A stretch of 64,000 nt of DNA, taken from Atrina japonica. Its lineage: Eukaryota > Mollusca > Bivalvia > Pterioida > Pinnidae. Of the stretch, positions 1-12,010 are shown in pieces (position 1 is the first letter of the stretch; the number at the start of each line of letters is the position of its first letter). Under the pieces are notes generated by a model. The model saw nothing but the letters and a program-made list of their open reading frames with translations, made no database searches and was not told where the DNA came from. A program made the position numbers and the translations under genes. The stretch spans positions 445,501 to 509,500 of the forward strand of contig BROG01000299.1 in the NCBI GenBank assembly GCA_030159075.1. Reading direction: 5' to 3'.

Positions 1-237
1 ATTTTGTTTTAGCTCTGCTAGATGATGACTCTATACAAAATGGTTCGAACCTTGATACAATGCTAAATAACACTGAATATAATGATATGAACTCAATTGC
101 TCAGAAAACAACAGATGTAATGCTGCTTATAAATCAGTAATATTCAAATGATACCCCATTTCTTCACCCAAACTGAAAAAAGAAAAGCAGGCCAAAATAA
201 AGTTGGATGTCTAATGACTGTCTACTTCTCCGTAAAA

Positions 238-657
<420 letters not shown>

Positions 658-2789
658 GGAAATTAGGTAACAAGATCAAACATAATCATAATAACTAATT
701 TACTCTGTACATTTACTAGAGTGAGAAGTATAACAAGATTAGGAGAAGTTTAAAGTCAAATTTTCTGGCATTATTGGCAGCAAAGAAAAATAAACTTGAA
801 CCTAGGGATTCTAGAAACTTTTGGACTAATGAAAATAAAAGATACAAAGTAGGTGATGCATCTCCCATAAACACAACTGAGTGGATTTCATATTTTTCTG
901 ACTTACTACAGTCAAGGAAAGATAACTCATATAAATGTAACTGCAATGGAAATGAGATTGAAAACAATACTCCTTTAGATTTCTCATTCACTTGTGCAGG
1001 GGTTAAAAAAGGGTATATTTAAATCAAAATCAGATAAAAGTGCTGGCCCAGATTTAATTCTGAACGAATTCATAAAGCAGGTGTTCCTATTTTATTACCA
1101 ACCATTGTTAAACTATTGAATAAAATTTTGCGATTCAAATAAGATGACAGATTTATGGATTGATTCATACCTTATAACTATATATAGATCAGAGGACCAG
1201 ACTGATTGTAAAACTTACAGAGGTCTCAGTGTTACCAATTACATAGGTAAATTGTTAAATGGCCTATTACAAAAAAGACTAAGTGACACTTTAGAGACCA
1301 ATTATTTATTAAGTCCTCTACAAACTGGTTTCAGACATGAACATAGAACAACTAATAATACTTTTGTTTTAAAAACACTGACAAACAAATATATACATAA
1401 ACTAAAAAAAGAAACCTTTTGTTTGTGATGTAGACTTTTCAAAAGCTATTGATATTATATCAGGACCAGCGTTACTGTATAAATGACTAAAGACGGGAGT
1501 AGGGGGGGGACTTCTTTAGACTAATTACGGATATGTATTCACACACTAAAGTTTATATAAAAATGAACACCCTATTCAGTAAACCAATTGTCGATGATCT
1601 TGGAGTGAAACAAGGAGATAATCTCAGTCCAATACTTTTAAACATATTTGTGGAAAACTTTCAAGAAATCATTTCCTGTAATTCTTATCCAGTCAAACTT
1701 GGTACCATAAAAATAAATCACATGTATTTTGCTGATCACTCTGTGCTCCTCTCCGAAACATCTCCAGTATTACAAAACTGCACAGACAGTCTGTCTTGAA
1801 AATTACTGTAAAGAATTGCATCTAAAATCAAACCATAATAAATCAAATATTATGATCTCAAAAATGACCGAACAATTAGATCAATATCATTTTAAACTAG
1901 ACAATAAAACCCTAACAATTATAGGTAAATGTAAATACCTACGTACTATTTTTACCCCAAAGTGTAATTTAAATTCAACATCAGAACATTGTAGAGAAAA
2001 TGCTAGAAAAACATATTACAGTTTAAAATCTAAATTTCAAATTGAATCATTATTTTCTGCCAAAATTCACACAAAACTACATGGATCAATGATTGAACCT
2101 ATTATATATATCTGAAATTTGGATATCTGATTTTAAACTAAATCTATCAAATTCAGAAATATTCCATTTGAAAAATTGCAGAAAAACATTTTTGACATTC
2201 ATTAGAAGGTACTTAATACGGCATTCCGTCTAGAACTTGGTATATACCATTAAAGATCTTAAAGATATACACAAGAATGTTTAAGTACTATTTAAGATTA
2301 ATGTCTATCAAAAATAATAATTTCGACAAAAATATCCTTTTATTAAATGAATTTGAGGAAGATACAAACCTCTATAATGAAATTTTTAAATCGTGGCAAG
2401 AAAGTTTAAGTAACCTTAAAAGAATGATTAAAATAACTTCTCTGAATGAAAACTCGAAAACATTTAAAAATCTAATGATAGACTATTTTGACAGAAATAC
2501 CAATGAGCAACTTCAAAACATAAAAACTACAAAAGAAGATAAATTAAATTTCTAAAGTACAATCTATACTCACAATGGAGTACAACCATACTTTACATTT
2601 GACAAACCCGAGAGTCTCCGTTCAGCTTTTACAAAACTAAGAGTAAGTGCACACCCCCTTCTCATATAAACTGGTAGGTATAAAAAACCTATCCCCTGTG
2701 ATAAACGTTATCGTTACCATTGCTGTAATGAAATTGAGGATGAAACATATTTTTGATACATTGTCCAGCATATGAAACTAATAGAAATA

Positions 2790-3050
2790 ACTTAAAATTG
2801 ATTTTAAACTCAGTAGATATAAATAGCATAATTAATCCAACTAATATAAGTAAAACAAAACAAATCAGCTAATTTATTAAATAATAATTACAGATAAGAA
2901 CAGACAACTTAAAGAATCCCTAACCTATATCTATTATCTAATAAACAACCACAGTAAATTACATTATTTTGCATTTAAAATATGTATTTGATATATCATA
3001 GGTAATTGCTTGGTGACCACGCCCCCCTATAACAATAAACAAAAATGCAT
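2790..3050. other. AT-rich spacer, nothing recognised
   Basis: No coding, RNA or repeat similarity could be seen between the LINE tail and the PLE fragment. Confidence 0.4.
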
Positions 3051-3190
3051 AGTTCTGAATATAAAAATCTCAGATACCAAAGTATAAATCAATAGAATGT
3101 CCAGGACATAGATACAAATTCGGTAAAAATGGACAAACACGGACCTCTGGAAACCTAGAGGTGAAATCAGGTGCCATGGCGGAGTAAGCA
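3050..3190 (-). mobile_element. Penelope-like element (PLE) 3' UTR fragment
   Basis: The complement matches the segment downstream of the PLE ORF stop seen at 41310-41545: a 'ccatggcacctgatc' block, then 'ggtccgtgtttgtcc', then 'ggacattc' and 'actttggtatctgag'. It is a 5'-truncated copy without coding sequence. Confidence 0.6.
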
Positions 3191-3459
3191 TCAATATATA
3201 TATATATGTCTCTGTTTATACTTATTCATACACTTTATGTAGCACATGTCTACATGTAACTATTATAACTTTTATGTAATGACATGTACGCCAGCATGTA
3301 AATGGTTTCTTGTCAATAAAGAATTAAATAATTGAGTACTGGCACATCATGTTACTCACAGTATTTCGATATGCGATTGTTAATTGACACACACGTATTA
3401 CTTAATTTTTTGTGTGTTTTTTAACTCACACAGGGGTACGTTGTAGATTGTCACTATGG

Positions 3460-3530
3460 AAGTTTTGTTTTGTTTTGTTTTGTTTTTTGTTTTTATTTTT
3501 GTTTTTGTTTGTTGTTTTCGGTTTTTTTGT
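3460..3530. repeat. (GTTTT)n-like T/G-rich simple repeat
   Basis: Runs of gttttgttttg-like sequence, imperfect pentanucleotide. The flanks (3190-3460 and 3530-3640) show nothing recognisable. Confidence 0.8.
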
Positions 3531-3639
3531 TGATACGGGGATTGTATTAAGCAATGTATAGCACCCTCTCATGAATGTTAGATAGTATTCAGGAGCATAT
3601 ACAGTGATATACAGCGAATCCCTTTCGCTAGTTATATCT

Positions 3640-3960
3640 GGAGCAGACTGATGGCCCTTTCGCCGAAGTTGACCTTTTCACCAACCCGTAAGGTTTGCAC
3701 AGAATATTTGCCACGTCTGTCGAATGCTAAGAGCGGACGATGACTCCTTCCGGACACCTGATCCCACCCGTTTGAAATATTTGATTGTTTTCTGTGTTGA
3801 GACCGTTGTTACACCTAATTTGTTGTATTTCAATGGACTTAGAGTTTCGAAATTCCATACGTACTTCTTTATCATATGGTAACTTTCCATACATGTGTAT
3901 ATCCGAAAAAGTGGTATCATACAATGTCAAATGATAAATCTAAATGTATTGTCAAATCTG
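3640..3960 (+). repeat. Dispersed repeat family D (probable PLE pseudo-LTR part)
   Basis: Shares 'ccggacacctgatcccaccc', 'gttgagaccgttgtt' and 'aatggacttagagtttcg' blocks with 9775-9890, 11890-12010, 20040-20100 and, on the other strand, 17440-17740 and 56100-56410. Its right end (3910-3955) is the reverse of the 'agatttatcatttgacc' block in the hammerhead-bearing pseudo-LTRs, so it is probably part of the same element. Confidence 0.5.
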
Positions 3961-4109
3961 TTAAAATGGATTTAGCTTTTGAGATGTTAAGAATTTAAAT
4001 GGAATATGAAATAACCTACTGGTACCGAAATACCAGGTCCTAGATTTATTTATACTCTCGGAAGAGCAAAGACTGAAGTTGTGCATGTGGGTTTCAAATT
4101 TGATCTGAG

Positions 4110-4613
4110 TGTCCCCTGAAAAAAGGGTTCACATTTTGTCAGCTAAAAATCAGACAAAAGTCAAAATATCTCAGAAACTAAGAATCTTTATTATAGACAT
4201 ATGCACTAGAAAGTTGTTCAGCTTTATAAGCTGCACAAGCTCAAAAGGTTCAAGGTCACGTGATTTAAGGTCAAGGTCACAGAGAAAATTTAAAATCTCA
4301 ATATCTCTAGAACTATCAGATTTTAGTAAGACAAAAAATGAGTGATTTGTAAAGAATAGGCTGATAAATATTCATATGAAATTTCATGGTCATCGGATGA
4401 AAGGTCAAGGTTACAGCTGAGTTTGAAAATTCTCCGAAAATTTCAATTCAAAATAGCTCGAAAACTATGAAACGTTTATACATGTTACTGTTCAAAATAT
4501 GTAGAAAACGTAGTGAGGAAGTTGTGTGAGAAGTTTCAAGGTCGCTGGATCAAAGGTCACGGTCACATCTCAATTTGAAAATTTCAACTCAAAATATCTC
4601 AAAAACTATAACA

Positions 4614-4678
<65 letters not shown>

Positions 4679-5745
4679 GTTACGTGGAAGATTTGTAGAC
4701 AATCAACTGAAAAATATTTGTGGGAAGTTTAAAGGTCATCGGATCAAAGGTCAAAGTCACAGCTAACTTTGAAAATTTAAATTCAAAATAGCTAAAAAAA
4801 TATAGAACTTTTATTTATGTGTTAGTGAAGCAGATTTGTAGGGAATGTGCTAAGGAATCAAAGGTCAAGGTCAAAGCTCAATTCGAAAATTTCAACTCAA
4901 AATATCTCAAAAACTATAGAACTTTTGTATATATGTTACTGTTGAGCATTTGTAGGAAATGTGCTGAAGAATATTTATGGGAAGTATCAAGGTCATCGGA
5001 TCAAAGGTCAAGGTCAAAGCTCAATTCGAAAATTTCAACTCAAAATAGCTCAAAAACTATAGACCTTTTGTATATATGTTACTGTTGAGCATTTGTAGGA
5101 AATGTGCTGAAGAATATTTTTGGGAAGTTTCAAGGTCATCGGATCAAAGGTCAAGGTCAAAGCTCAATTCGAAAATTTCAACTCAAAATAGCTCAAAAAC
5201 TATAGAACTTTTGTATATATGTTACTGTTGAGCATTTGTAGGAAATGTGCTGAAGAATATTTATGGGAAGTATCAAGGTCATCGGATCAAAGGTCAAGGT
5301 CAAAGCTCAATTCGAAAATTTCAACTCAAAATAGCTCAAAAACTATAGAACTTTTGTATATATGTTACTGTTGAGCATTTGTAGGAAATGTGCTGAAAAA
5401 TAGTCTTGGGAAGTTTCAAGGTCATCGGATCAAAGGTCAAGGTCACAGCTCAATTTGAAAATTTCAACTCAAAATAGCTCAAAAACTATAGAACTTTTGT
5501 ATATATGTTACTGTTGAGCATTTGTAGGAAATGTGCTGAGGAATGTTCTTGGGAAGTTTCAAGGTCATCGGATCAAAGGTCAAGGTCACCACTCAGTTTG
5601 AAAATTTCAAACATAAAATAGCTCAAAAACTACAGACCTTTTGTGTACATGTTGCGTAGAAGATTTGTAGTGGATGAGATGATGAACGAATGTGTGAAGT
5701 TTCAAGGTCAATTCAAAGGTCAAGGTCACAGCTTAAATTGAAATT
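4110..5745 (+). repeat. 143-bp satellite array
   Basis: The last units are regular: 'caaggtcatcgg' recurs at 4988, 5131, 5274, 5417, 5560 and (altered) 5703, exactly 143 bp apart. Units left of 4988 are older and diverged, with deletions, a (TA)n insertion at 4618-4678 and partial units back to about 4110. Each unit contains three AGGTCA half-sites, two directly abutting (AAGGTCAAGGTCA), plus conserved A-rich and 'tatatgttactgttgagc' blocks. Short open frames within it are fragmentary and probably chance. No transcript signal is visible. Confidence 0.9.
4618..4678. repeat. (TA)n microsatellite inside the satellite
   Basis: About 60 bp of TA replacing the 'tgtatatatgt' part of a satellite unit, suggesting it grew from that short seed. 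Confidence 0.9.
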
Positions 5746-6300
5746 TTATTATTGCATTGAAGCTGTTTATTGTGCAGACTTAATTCTATGTAACTAATAT
5801 AGATTCTGTCGTCTTTCACTTGATAAAGGCCAAAGAGTCGAACATTTGTGAATATCGAGTGTTCTGTTGTTTTTTCGCATGATGATATTTGGCCTGAATG
5901 TTCCTTGGGAGTCTAGCATGGATTTCCCGTAGTTTAATTTGGTATTTCAAATAAACCTATGGAACATTATTTTTAACGTTTCTTGACGTTTAGCTCCAAT
6001 GTTATGGTTTTGTTACAGATTTGCTGTTCAGTTGATATTGGCGCTAGCTTGGTGATATTTAATCTGGAAGATTTGGGGGAGTAGCATTGATGTTAAAAAG
6101 TTTGATTGGGAAGATCTTTTTTTATTTATTTGGAATTTCTGGGTTTTTTTTTACTTACTGTCGCTTACAAAACTTGTGTTCAGATCAATGTTAAGTCTGC
6201 ATTAGTGTTTTGGTTCTTGGTTAATGATGATGTTAGATTGCTGATAATTTGGATGGCGGTTTCATTAGGGAAGAACAACGGTGCTTATTGGTGTGCATTG
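5745..6300. other. Unrecognised spacer
   Basis: T-rich unique-looking sequence between two tandem arrays. No convincing ORF, splice pair, RNA or repeat match was seen. Confidence 0.4.
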
Positions 6301-6950
6301 GGGTATTTAGGGGTATATGCCCCACCCCCTTAAATTTATTCTTTTATGTATTTCTTGAAAACCATTTACATGTCTACCCTTACTCGATATATATATATTC
6401 TTGTTTGTTAAGGGTAGACACATTTATTGGTATATGATAGGGTCCTTGGAGGTGTCCCTGCCCCACCCCTCTGAAATTTACATTTTTACTTATAACTTAA
6501 AAAGCATTCACAATCTTTCCTTAAACCATATATATTATTGATCGTTATAGGGAAACACATTCAGTGGTGTATTGGGATCATTTGGGATCCTGTTCCACCC
6601 CCTGAAATATATATTTTTACTCATAACTTTTAAACCGTTCACAGTCCCACACTTAATCCATATATATATATATATTATTGTTTGTTATTCGGAGACATAT
6701 TAGTGATGCATATAGGGGTCCTGCCCCACCCCCTGAAATTTATGTCTTTGCTTATAACTCAAACACCGTTCATAGCCCACCCGTAAACCATATATTTCAT
6801 TGATTAGTGGTGTATGTGGGATCCTGTCCCAAAATTTATATTTTTTTTTATTATAACTTATAAACCTTTCATAGCCCAACCTTAAACCATGTATATTATT
6901 GATTGTTATGGGAAAACACTGTCAGTGGTGTATATATTATGTTGTGCCAT
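6300..6950 (+). repeat. Diverged tandem repeat, period about 130-141 bp
   Basis: A 'gccccaccccctgaaattta' block recurs at 6319, 6460, about 6593, 6723 and (decayed) 6826. Each is followed by 'cttataactta', 'aaccgttcacag' and 'ttaaaccatatatattattg' blocks. The units differ by substitutions and indels, so the array is older than the 143-bp satellite. Confidence 0.8.
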
Positions 6951-6957
6951 ACCTCAG

Positions 6958-6959
<2 letters not shown>

Positions 6960-7031
<72 letters not shown>

Positions 7032-7060
7032 GTGTGTGTGTGTGTTTGTGTGTGTTAACT
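6960..7060. repeat. (TA)n followed by (GT)n
   Basis: TA dinucleotides from 6960 to 7027, then a short tg/tttg run. It abuts the last unit of the tandem array, whose 'tatata' core may have seeded it. Confidence 0.95.
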
Positions 7061-7371
7061 TAAAGTATATTCACATCCCTGATCCTATACTTATTAATAC
7101 TGCATGTTACAAGTATACTTTGCTACATTTAATATCAAAGCAGGGAACGGTGAGACACATAATTTCGCGTAATTCTTCTCTTGAGATAATTACAATACTA
7201 TTTATTACTGTGGCCATGTGATCGTGTCCTTATAATTTTTAAAACAAAACACCATACGGCAATATTATCGGAGTTTCTTGATTTTACAAATCTGATACGT
7301 CTTGTATGACTTTAACAGTTCTGGTAGAAATATATTATATCAAAATACATATTTTCCAACTTTATTTTTGC
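7060..7371 (+). other. Presumed intron 5' of GalT gene 1
   Basis: No recognisable coding or repeat content. It ends in a pyrimidine-rich tract and AG (7372-7373) that looks like the splice acceptor of the GalT coding exon. Confidence 0.4.
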
Positions 7372-7373
7372 AG
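7372..7373 (+). promoter_or_regulatory. Predicted splice acceptor of GalT gene 1 coding exon
   Basis: 'ttatttttgcag' ends at 7373, nine bases before the ATG at 7383. The two paralogues have acceptors at the equivalent place. Confidence 0.65.
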
Positions 7374-7382
7374 ATACTCAAA

Positions 7383-8408
7383 ATGAGGAAAAGGACAGTA
7401 CTGTTGGGGTTTTCAATAGCTACAGGAATATATCTGCTGTTACTCGAGTCCAGAGTCGTGATATTTCACCATACAACATGTTTTATTAAGCATTCGTATG
7501 ATTCGTTTGGGAGATATGCGAATTGTAATGAGACGAATTCACAGTGCTATGGAATGAGAACATATCCGTCTAGCAAGGAAAGAAACCCTAAAAATTACAA
7601 GTTTATCATCATAGAGAATGATACGTGTGGACGTAATCAATCTGCGGATGTTGACTTGCTTGTGGCTGTGTGTGTAGCACCGGATAGATTTGAATACAGA
7701 GAATTCATCAGGACCACGTGGGGCGCATTAGCTAAGTCGCATAAGAACGTCCGTCTTATATTTATGTTGGGAACTGTTCCAAATAGTGAAATACAAAACA
7801 AAATAATGAATGAGAGTAAAAGATTCCACGACATTGTCCAGGGGAATTTCGTCGATTCTTACAGAAATCCGAGTGTAAAATTGGTTTATCTTCTTCGATG
7901 GGCCTCATTGCATTGCCTCCATACGAAATACGTTTTTAAAACCGAGGCCGATGTTTTTGTCAATATCCCGAACCTTCTAAATGCTTTGGCGACAAGAAAA
8001 GACCAACGATCAATTTTAGGATTTACTGAAACCTTTGCATGCCCGGTCCGCGATAGAAATTCAAAATCCTACATTTCGGAAATACAATACAACAAATCGA
8101 TTTATCCGGAATACCTATTTGGCCCTGGATACGTGATATCAACGGACATTGTTGTTGAATTACTTGAAGCGTCGACGAGAATACCCATGTTAGAATTAGA
8201 GGATGTCTACATAACTGGTTTATGTAGATTCAAAATTGCTGCCAAAGCGATATTTATTTCCGGTTTCACGAAATATAAACCAAAGGCTTCTGGCTGTGCA
8301 TTTAGGTCTCTTATTACGGGGCATAGCTATAGCTTAAAAGAAATGAATAAGATATGGTCCGAACTAAATGATGATTCCCTGACGTGCCGCTGGTTCCCTC
8401 CTGTATAA
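7383..8408 (+). CDS. Beta-1,3-galactosyltransferase-like protein (GT31), gene 1, altered DxD
   Basis: Predicted Golgi type II glycosyltransferase that would add galactose or GlcNAc in beta-1,3 linkage to a glycan; acceptor unknown. The 341-residue product has a short basic N-terminus, a single membrane segment (about residues 6-21) and a variable stem to about 75. The Galactosyl_T domain then shows REFIRTTWG (106-114), RLIFMLG (124-130), FVDSY (156-160), KTEADVFVN (186-194), GPGYVIS (247-253) and ELEDVYITGLC (271-281). The start is placed at 7383 because an acceptor ends at 7373; an in-frame ATG at 7302 lies in the presumed intron. The metal-binding motif is E-A-D (188-190) instead of D-D-D, so activity is uncertain. 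The reading frame is otherwise intact. The C-terminus extends six residues (RWFPPV) past the paralogues' final Cys. A PLE fragment starts about 40 bp after the stop. Confidence 0.9.
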   Translation: MRKRTVLLGFSIATGIYLLLLESRVVIFHHTTCFIKHSYDSFGRYANCNETNSQCYGMRTYPSSKERNPKNYKFIIIENDTCGRNQSADVDLLVAVCVAPDRFEYREFIRTTWGALAKSHKNVRLIFMLGTVPNSEIQNKIMNESKRFHDIVQGNFVDSYRNPSVKLVYLLRWASLHCLHTKYVFKTEADVFVNIPNLLNALATRKDQRSILGFTETFACPVRDRNSKSYISEIQYNKSIYPEYLFGPGYVISTDIVVELLEASTRIPMLELEDVYITGLCRFKIAAKAIFISGFTKYKPKASGCAFRSLITGHSYSLKEMNKIWSELNDDSLTCRWFPPV

Positions 8409-8449
8409 TTTACTGGGATTGCTATTCTTATTTTTCTATTCGATTTATA

Positions 8450-8890
8450 GTGTTTATATCTCCCAATTGATCCCAAATGCCAGTCCGTGTTCAACATATG
8501 AACATTTCATATACAGAGGCAAACTACTTACTGATAGGCTGTTTTCACATGGGTACCGGAAATCGCTTTTGATGTCAACATTTTGAAACTCTTGCGGTCG
8601 GTATAATTGTATTATTTTCAATTACTATGTTTCACTAAATGAAATGTTGGGTTACCTGTTTGATAGAAGTTGTTGAGTCGTCTGTACCAATTGTTCCTTA
8701 TTTATTTCTTGGACTGGCGGCTGTGATCGGTCAACAGGCGATGCTTACTCCTCCATGACACCTGATCCCACCACTACATTTCCACAGGTCTCTGTTTGTC
8801 CAATATCTACCAGATTTGTATACTGTTTCCTATACGTCCTGTAGATTAATAAATGTACTTTGGTAGCTGTGATTGTAAATTATTATTTTA
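8450..8890 (+). mobile_element. PLE 3' fragment: end of RT ORF plus 3' UTR
   Basis: The reading VYISQL, then STYEHFIYRGKLLTDRLFSHGY, then SLNEMLGYLF and a stop near 8677 matches the C-terminal part of the PLE copy at 31316-32740. The UTR block with 'ggcgatgcttactcctccat' follows. It is 5'-truncated and has an internal stop. It probably forms the 3' UTR of GalT gene 1; an AATAAA lies at 8848-8853. Confidence 0.75.
8848..8853 (+). terminator. Candidate polyadenylation signal AATAAA for GalT gene 1
   Basis: AATAAA occurs 440 bp after the GalT gene 1 stop, inside PLE-derived sequence. Its use is an inference. Confidence 0.3.
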
Positions 8891-9139
8891 TCAATTGTTT
8901 ACTTTATTGTGTATTATATGTATTTATTTTTCAAAAGAATTAAAGATATTTAATGAGTTTCTTTAAACTATGGAAACTATGGAAACATACGACCGTAATT
9001 AAATCTGAATTAATCTTTGGTATCGTTAATGATATTTATACCCACTGGCTTGTGAAGTTTATTTTATTTTATACTAGCGTAATATATCGTTAAGATACTA
9101 ATATTTAAATTCTAAACTTCTTAAAAGTCCAGATATTCA

Positions 9140-9320
9140 TTTTACAATGGATATCCGGTTTCGGCAACACATTTAGATTTATCATTTGACCTTGTATGAT
9201 ACCACTTTCATTCAGGAATATACATTTATACTAAATTAGAGCTCAGTTGATGAAGTGTTATTGACAGAAACGATCGTCTTGAACATTTGTTTTGGTCTCC
9301 TTTGAAAAACTATACCTTTG
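9140..9320 (+). mobile_element. PLE pseudo-LTR fragment with decayed hammerhead-like motif
   Basis: It contains the 'agatttatcatttgaccttg' block and then a hammerhead-like segment at 9239-9285. In that segment the first core base is changed (TTGATGA), while GAAA, CGATCGTC and TTGAAC remain. It lies downstream of the PLE 3' fragment, in the same orientation. Confidence 0.55.
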
Positions 9321-9396
9321 GCATTGTTAATAATATTTAGCCTTTTTAATCAAAGTTTTGATCTAATCGCGTGATTTTATTTTTTAAAAAGGCAGC

Positions 9397-9484
9397 CTAT
9401 TAACCCCTGGAAATAATTGGACGTTCTTTAAATCAATGATTTAGGCCGGTCCATTTGTATTTTTAGGTGTAAATGGGCTAATTG
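9397..9484. repeat. Short MITE-like repeat, partner of 60073-60162
   Basis: Shares 'attaacccctg', 'aatgatttag', a 'ggtcc/agtcc' block and 'aggtgtaaatg/aggggtgaatg' with 60073-60162. The ends are roughly inverted. About 90 bp. Confidence 0.45.
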
Positions 9485-9769
9485 AAAAGTTAAATTTACA
9501 ATTCAGTCTTTCTTATACTACATTTTGTTTATCAATCTACCTCTAGATAATAAACTAGTACGATAGTATAATAGTGGCAAACATTGAACTAAGTCTACCT
9601 TATTACTTAACCTAAACGGTTAAACACCGTGATCGTTAGTTTGGGTGCACCTTTTTACGTACAGCAGAATAATATTTTAACTTTCAATATACTGTTCAGA
9701 TTTTTATAGATATCATTGATAAATGATATCACAATAGTCAGAAGCTTCCGTAGCTGAATCAAATAATAA

Positions 9770-9890
9770 TTTTTGCCCGGACACTTCGTCCCATCCCGTT
9801 TGGGATTCGCCATTGTTTTTCATGTTGAGACCGTTATTTTATCAAACATCTATTCTAATGGAATATCCATTGGTACATATTTTTTATTTT
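9770..9890 (+). repeat. Dispersed repeat family D fragment
   Basis: 'cccggacacttcgtcccatc', 'gttgagaccgttatttt' and 'taatggaatatccattggta' match 3690-3870 in order. Confidence 0.5.
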
Positions 9891-11680
9891 TACCACTATA
9901 CCACTATAATTGTCTTCTGAAAGAAACATAAGAACAATGACCACGTTGGTCATTCCATCGTAGTCAGAGTTACCGCCCTTTGATCACTCTTTTGACGTGA
10001 AGAACAAAACTTCCTCAATTCTGACGATATTACAGGGACAATGCAACAACATGTAAATAGAAATAAAGTAGCTTGATATATTGAAATGGATGTCAAATAT
10101 GCATGTGAAACACTGCATCACAGTAGACTGCATATCGGATAGCAAAAAAAAAAAGAAGAAAAACAAAAACAAAAACGTATTCGATTTTACCAGTTGCTAA
10201 AGGTTGACAATAGTCACAAAATGTGGCTAGATTTAGTAAGACGAGAAGGATTTAAAATGAATACCTTGTCAGACACTGGCCATTGGGTGACTTTAATGCG
10301 TCGGCATCTTTTTTTTTCTTATTGGAATGTTGAATTCCTTTGGAATTTCCATTTCTTTGTTTTGTAGTCGGGCCATGTGGCGGCACGATTTTGAAAAAAA
10401 CGAAAAGATCGAATCAAATTTTAAGACGATTTTAGTTTTGTTAAGACAGCTGTAAAATTTATTAATTCGATAATCTTAATGAAATAATCTAATTAAATCA
10501 AATAATAACACTAGTCGACCAATCAGAAGTATGGCACTAACATATAGAATTCACTAAATAGATCAGACTAAATTAATTTTATAATATCTCTATAAGTACT
10601 GAGTGAAGTGTTCAAAGTTTAGGTATGAAATAGATATAAAATGAAACTTAGACTGTTGCCAGATAGACCAGCATAACTAAAATAAACTAAGAGATAGTTG
10701 TTAGTTAGACCGACACAAAACCAACTGAATGAAATACCCTGTGCATCCGTTTAAATACAAACAGGTCACGTGAATCATTATCCGAAGTATTAAATAAAAG
10801 AACCATTCTGATTGGTCGGAATGTTATATACGTCAACTAATGAAAATTAACGTAATTCAACCAAAGAGCATGTAACTACAATACATCAGTTGAAGAAACT
10901 CGTAAAATAACAACTTAACAGCAAATGAACGATCGTTAAATAACAATTTAACAGCAAATAAACGATCTAACAAATAAATAGTAAACTGATAACAGGTAAG
11001 TGAATAACATGAAAAAAACCCACCTGTACCACAGTTTACTGGTATGTTTTGCAAGACACGTACTATAAATGTCTCTTTGTAACCCTGGCAACCCTACAGA
11101 CCGTAATAGATTGGTCTTAACAATAGAAAAGAACATACAATCTGGAAATTTAGGAATGAAAGGGTTAATATGTATGAATAGGGATTTGTGACATAAAGAA
11201 TTTCAATTTCTGTTTAAATTGCTAAATCTTGAAAACAGAAATTGTTAACTTTATGAGCAACTATATAATGAAAGTGTTAGATATTTTGAGTTTATGGTAT
11301 CATGAGTATGGTCGAAGTTGCTCTATGTATTTCCTCACTTTTCTTATCCTGTTGTAGACGACGGAAAAGTCGAAACAAACAACTGCATTTCAGGAACATT
11401 ACAGGTCTTGTTAGCTTTCATTCCCAGGAAACTCGATGTTTTGTGGCAAAATTGACAAAATCTAAACCAAGTGTGGTTATTTTTAAACTTCTAGACTTCT
11501 AGAAATGCAGATGCCATAAACGCCCCCTTTTACTCTCAATCATGTTGTGTCTCCATACTATGTTCAGCACGTGAAATAAACAGTTTTGTTTAGTTTTGAC
11601 AGCTCTATGAATCAGTTTAAATAAATATGAATTACTTCAACACATTAGTGTATTATTGTAAACCATAACTAAGCCGGGGC
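9890..11680. other. Long unannotated stretch
   Basis: No gene was recognised. Short open frames here have no familiar motif, compositional shift or splice support. One small direct duplication (about 33 bp, 'acagcaaatgaacgatcg'-type) lies at about 10907-10975. Confidence 0.35.
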
Positions 11681-11686
11681 ATGGTG

Positions 11687-11706
11687 AATATATATATATA
11701 TATATT
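11687..11706. repeat. Short (TA)n
   Basis: Twenty bases of TA right after 'gccggggcatggtga', a block also present in the tRNA-like repeat near 29980. Confidence 0.8.
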
Positions 11707-11889
11707 GAAAAGCAAAGCTCGATGAGTGTCAACAAATATAATTCTTGCAGCAGCAAGGGATGTTAAAAATAGTTTTGTTTAATTATTGATGCTATTTTCT
11801 GGATGCCACAATACTAAAAACTAAATCTAACCATCTTCTCCAATAAAGGTCATTGCTGATTCAATTCCATGTTAAAAGAATTTAAAGAG

Positions 11890-12010
11890 TTCTCCTTGTT
11901 CGTCTTCATCTCGTATGAGGTTTGCAATTCTTCTTCGTGTTGAGGTCATTTACATATCTAATTTGTCGTATTTTAATGGACTTGCATTTCGATTATCCAT
12001 TGGGACTTCA
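11890..12010 (+). repeat. Dispersed repeat family D fragment
   Basis: 'gtgttgaggtcatttacat', 'ttgtcgtattttaatggactt' and 'attatccattgggacttc' align with 3800-3870. Confidence 0.45.

Noticed and set aside
4819..5088. Arg/Ser-rich frame in the 143-bp satellite
   Set aside because: 143 is not a multiple of three, so the frame changes with every unit. It is a chance opening.
7302..7382. Upstream in-frame ATG extending GalT gene 1 by 27 residues
   Set aside because: A splice acceptor lies between it and the ATG at 7383, the paralogues lack an equivalent extension, and the extension would displace the N-terminal membrane anchor.
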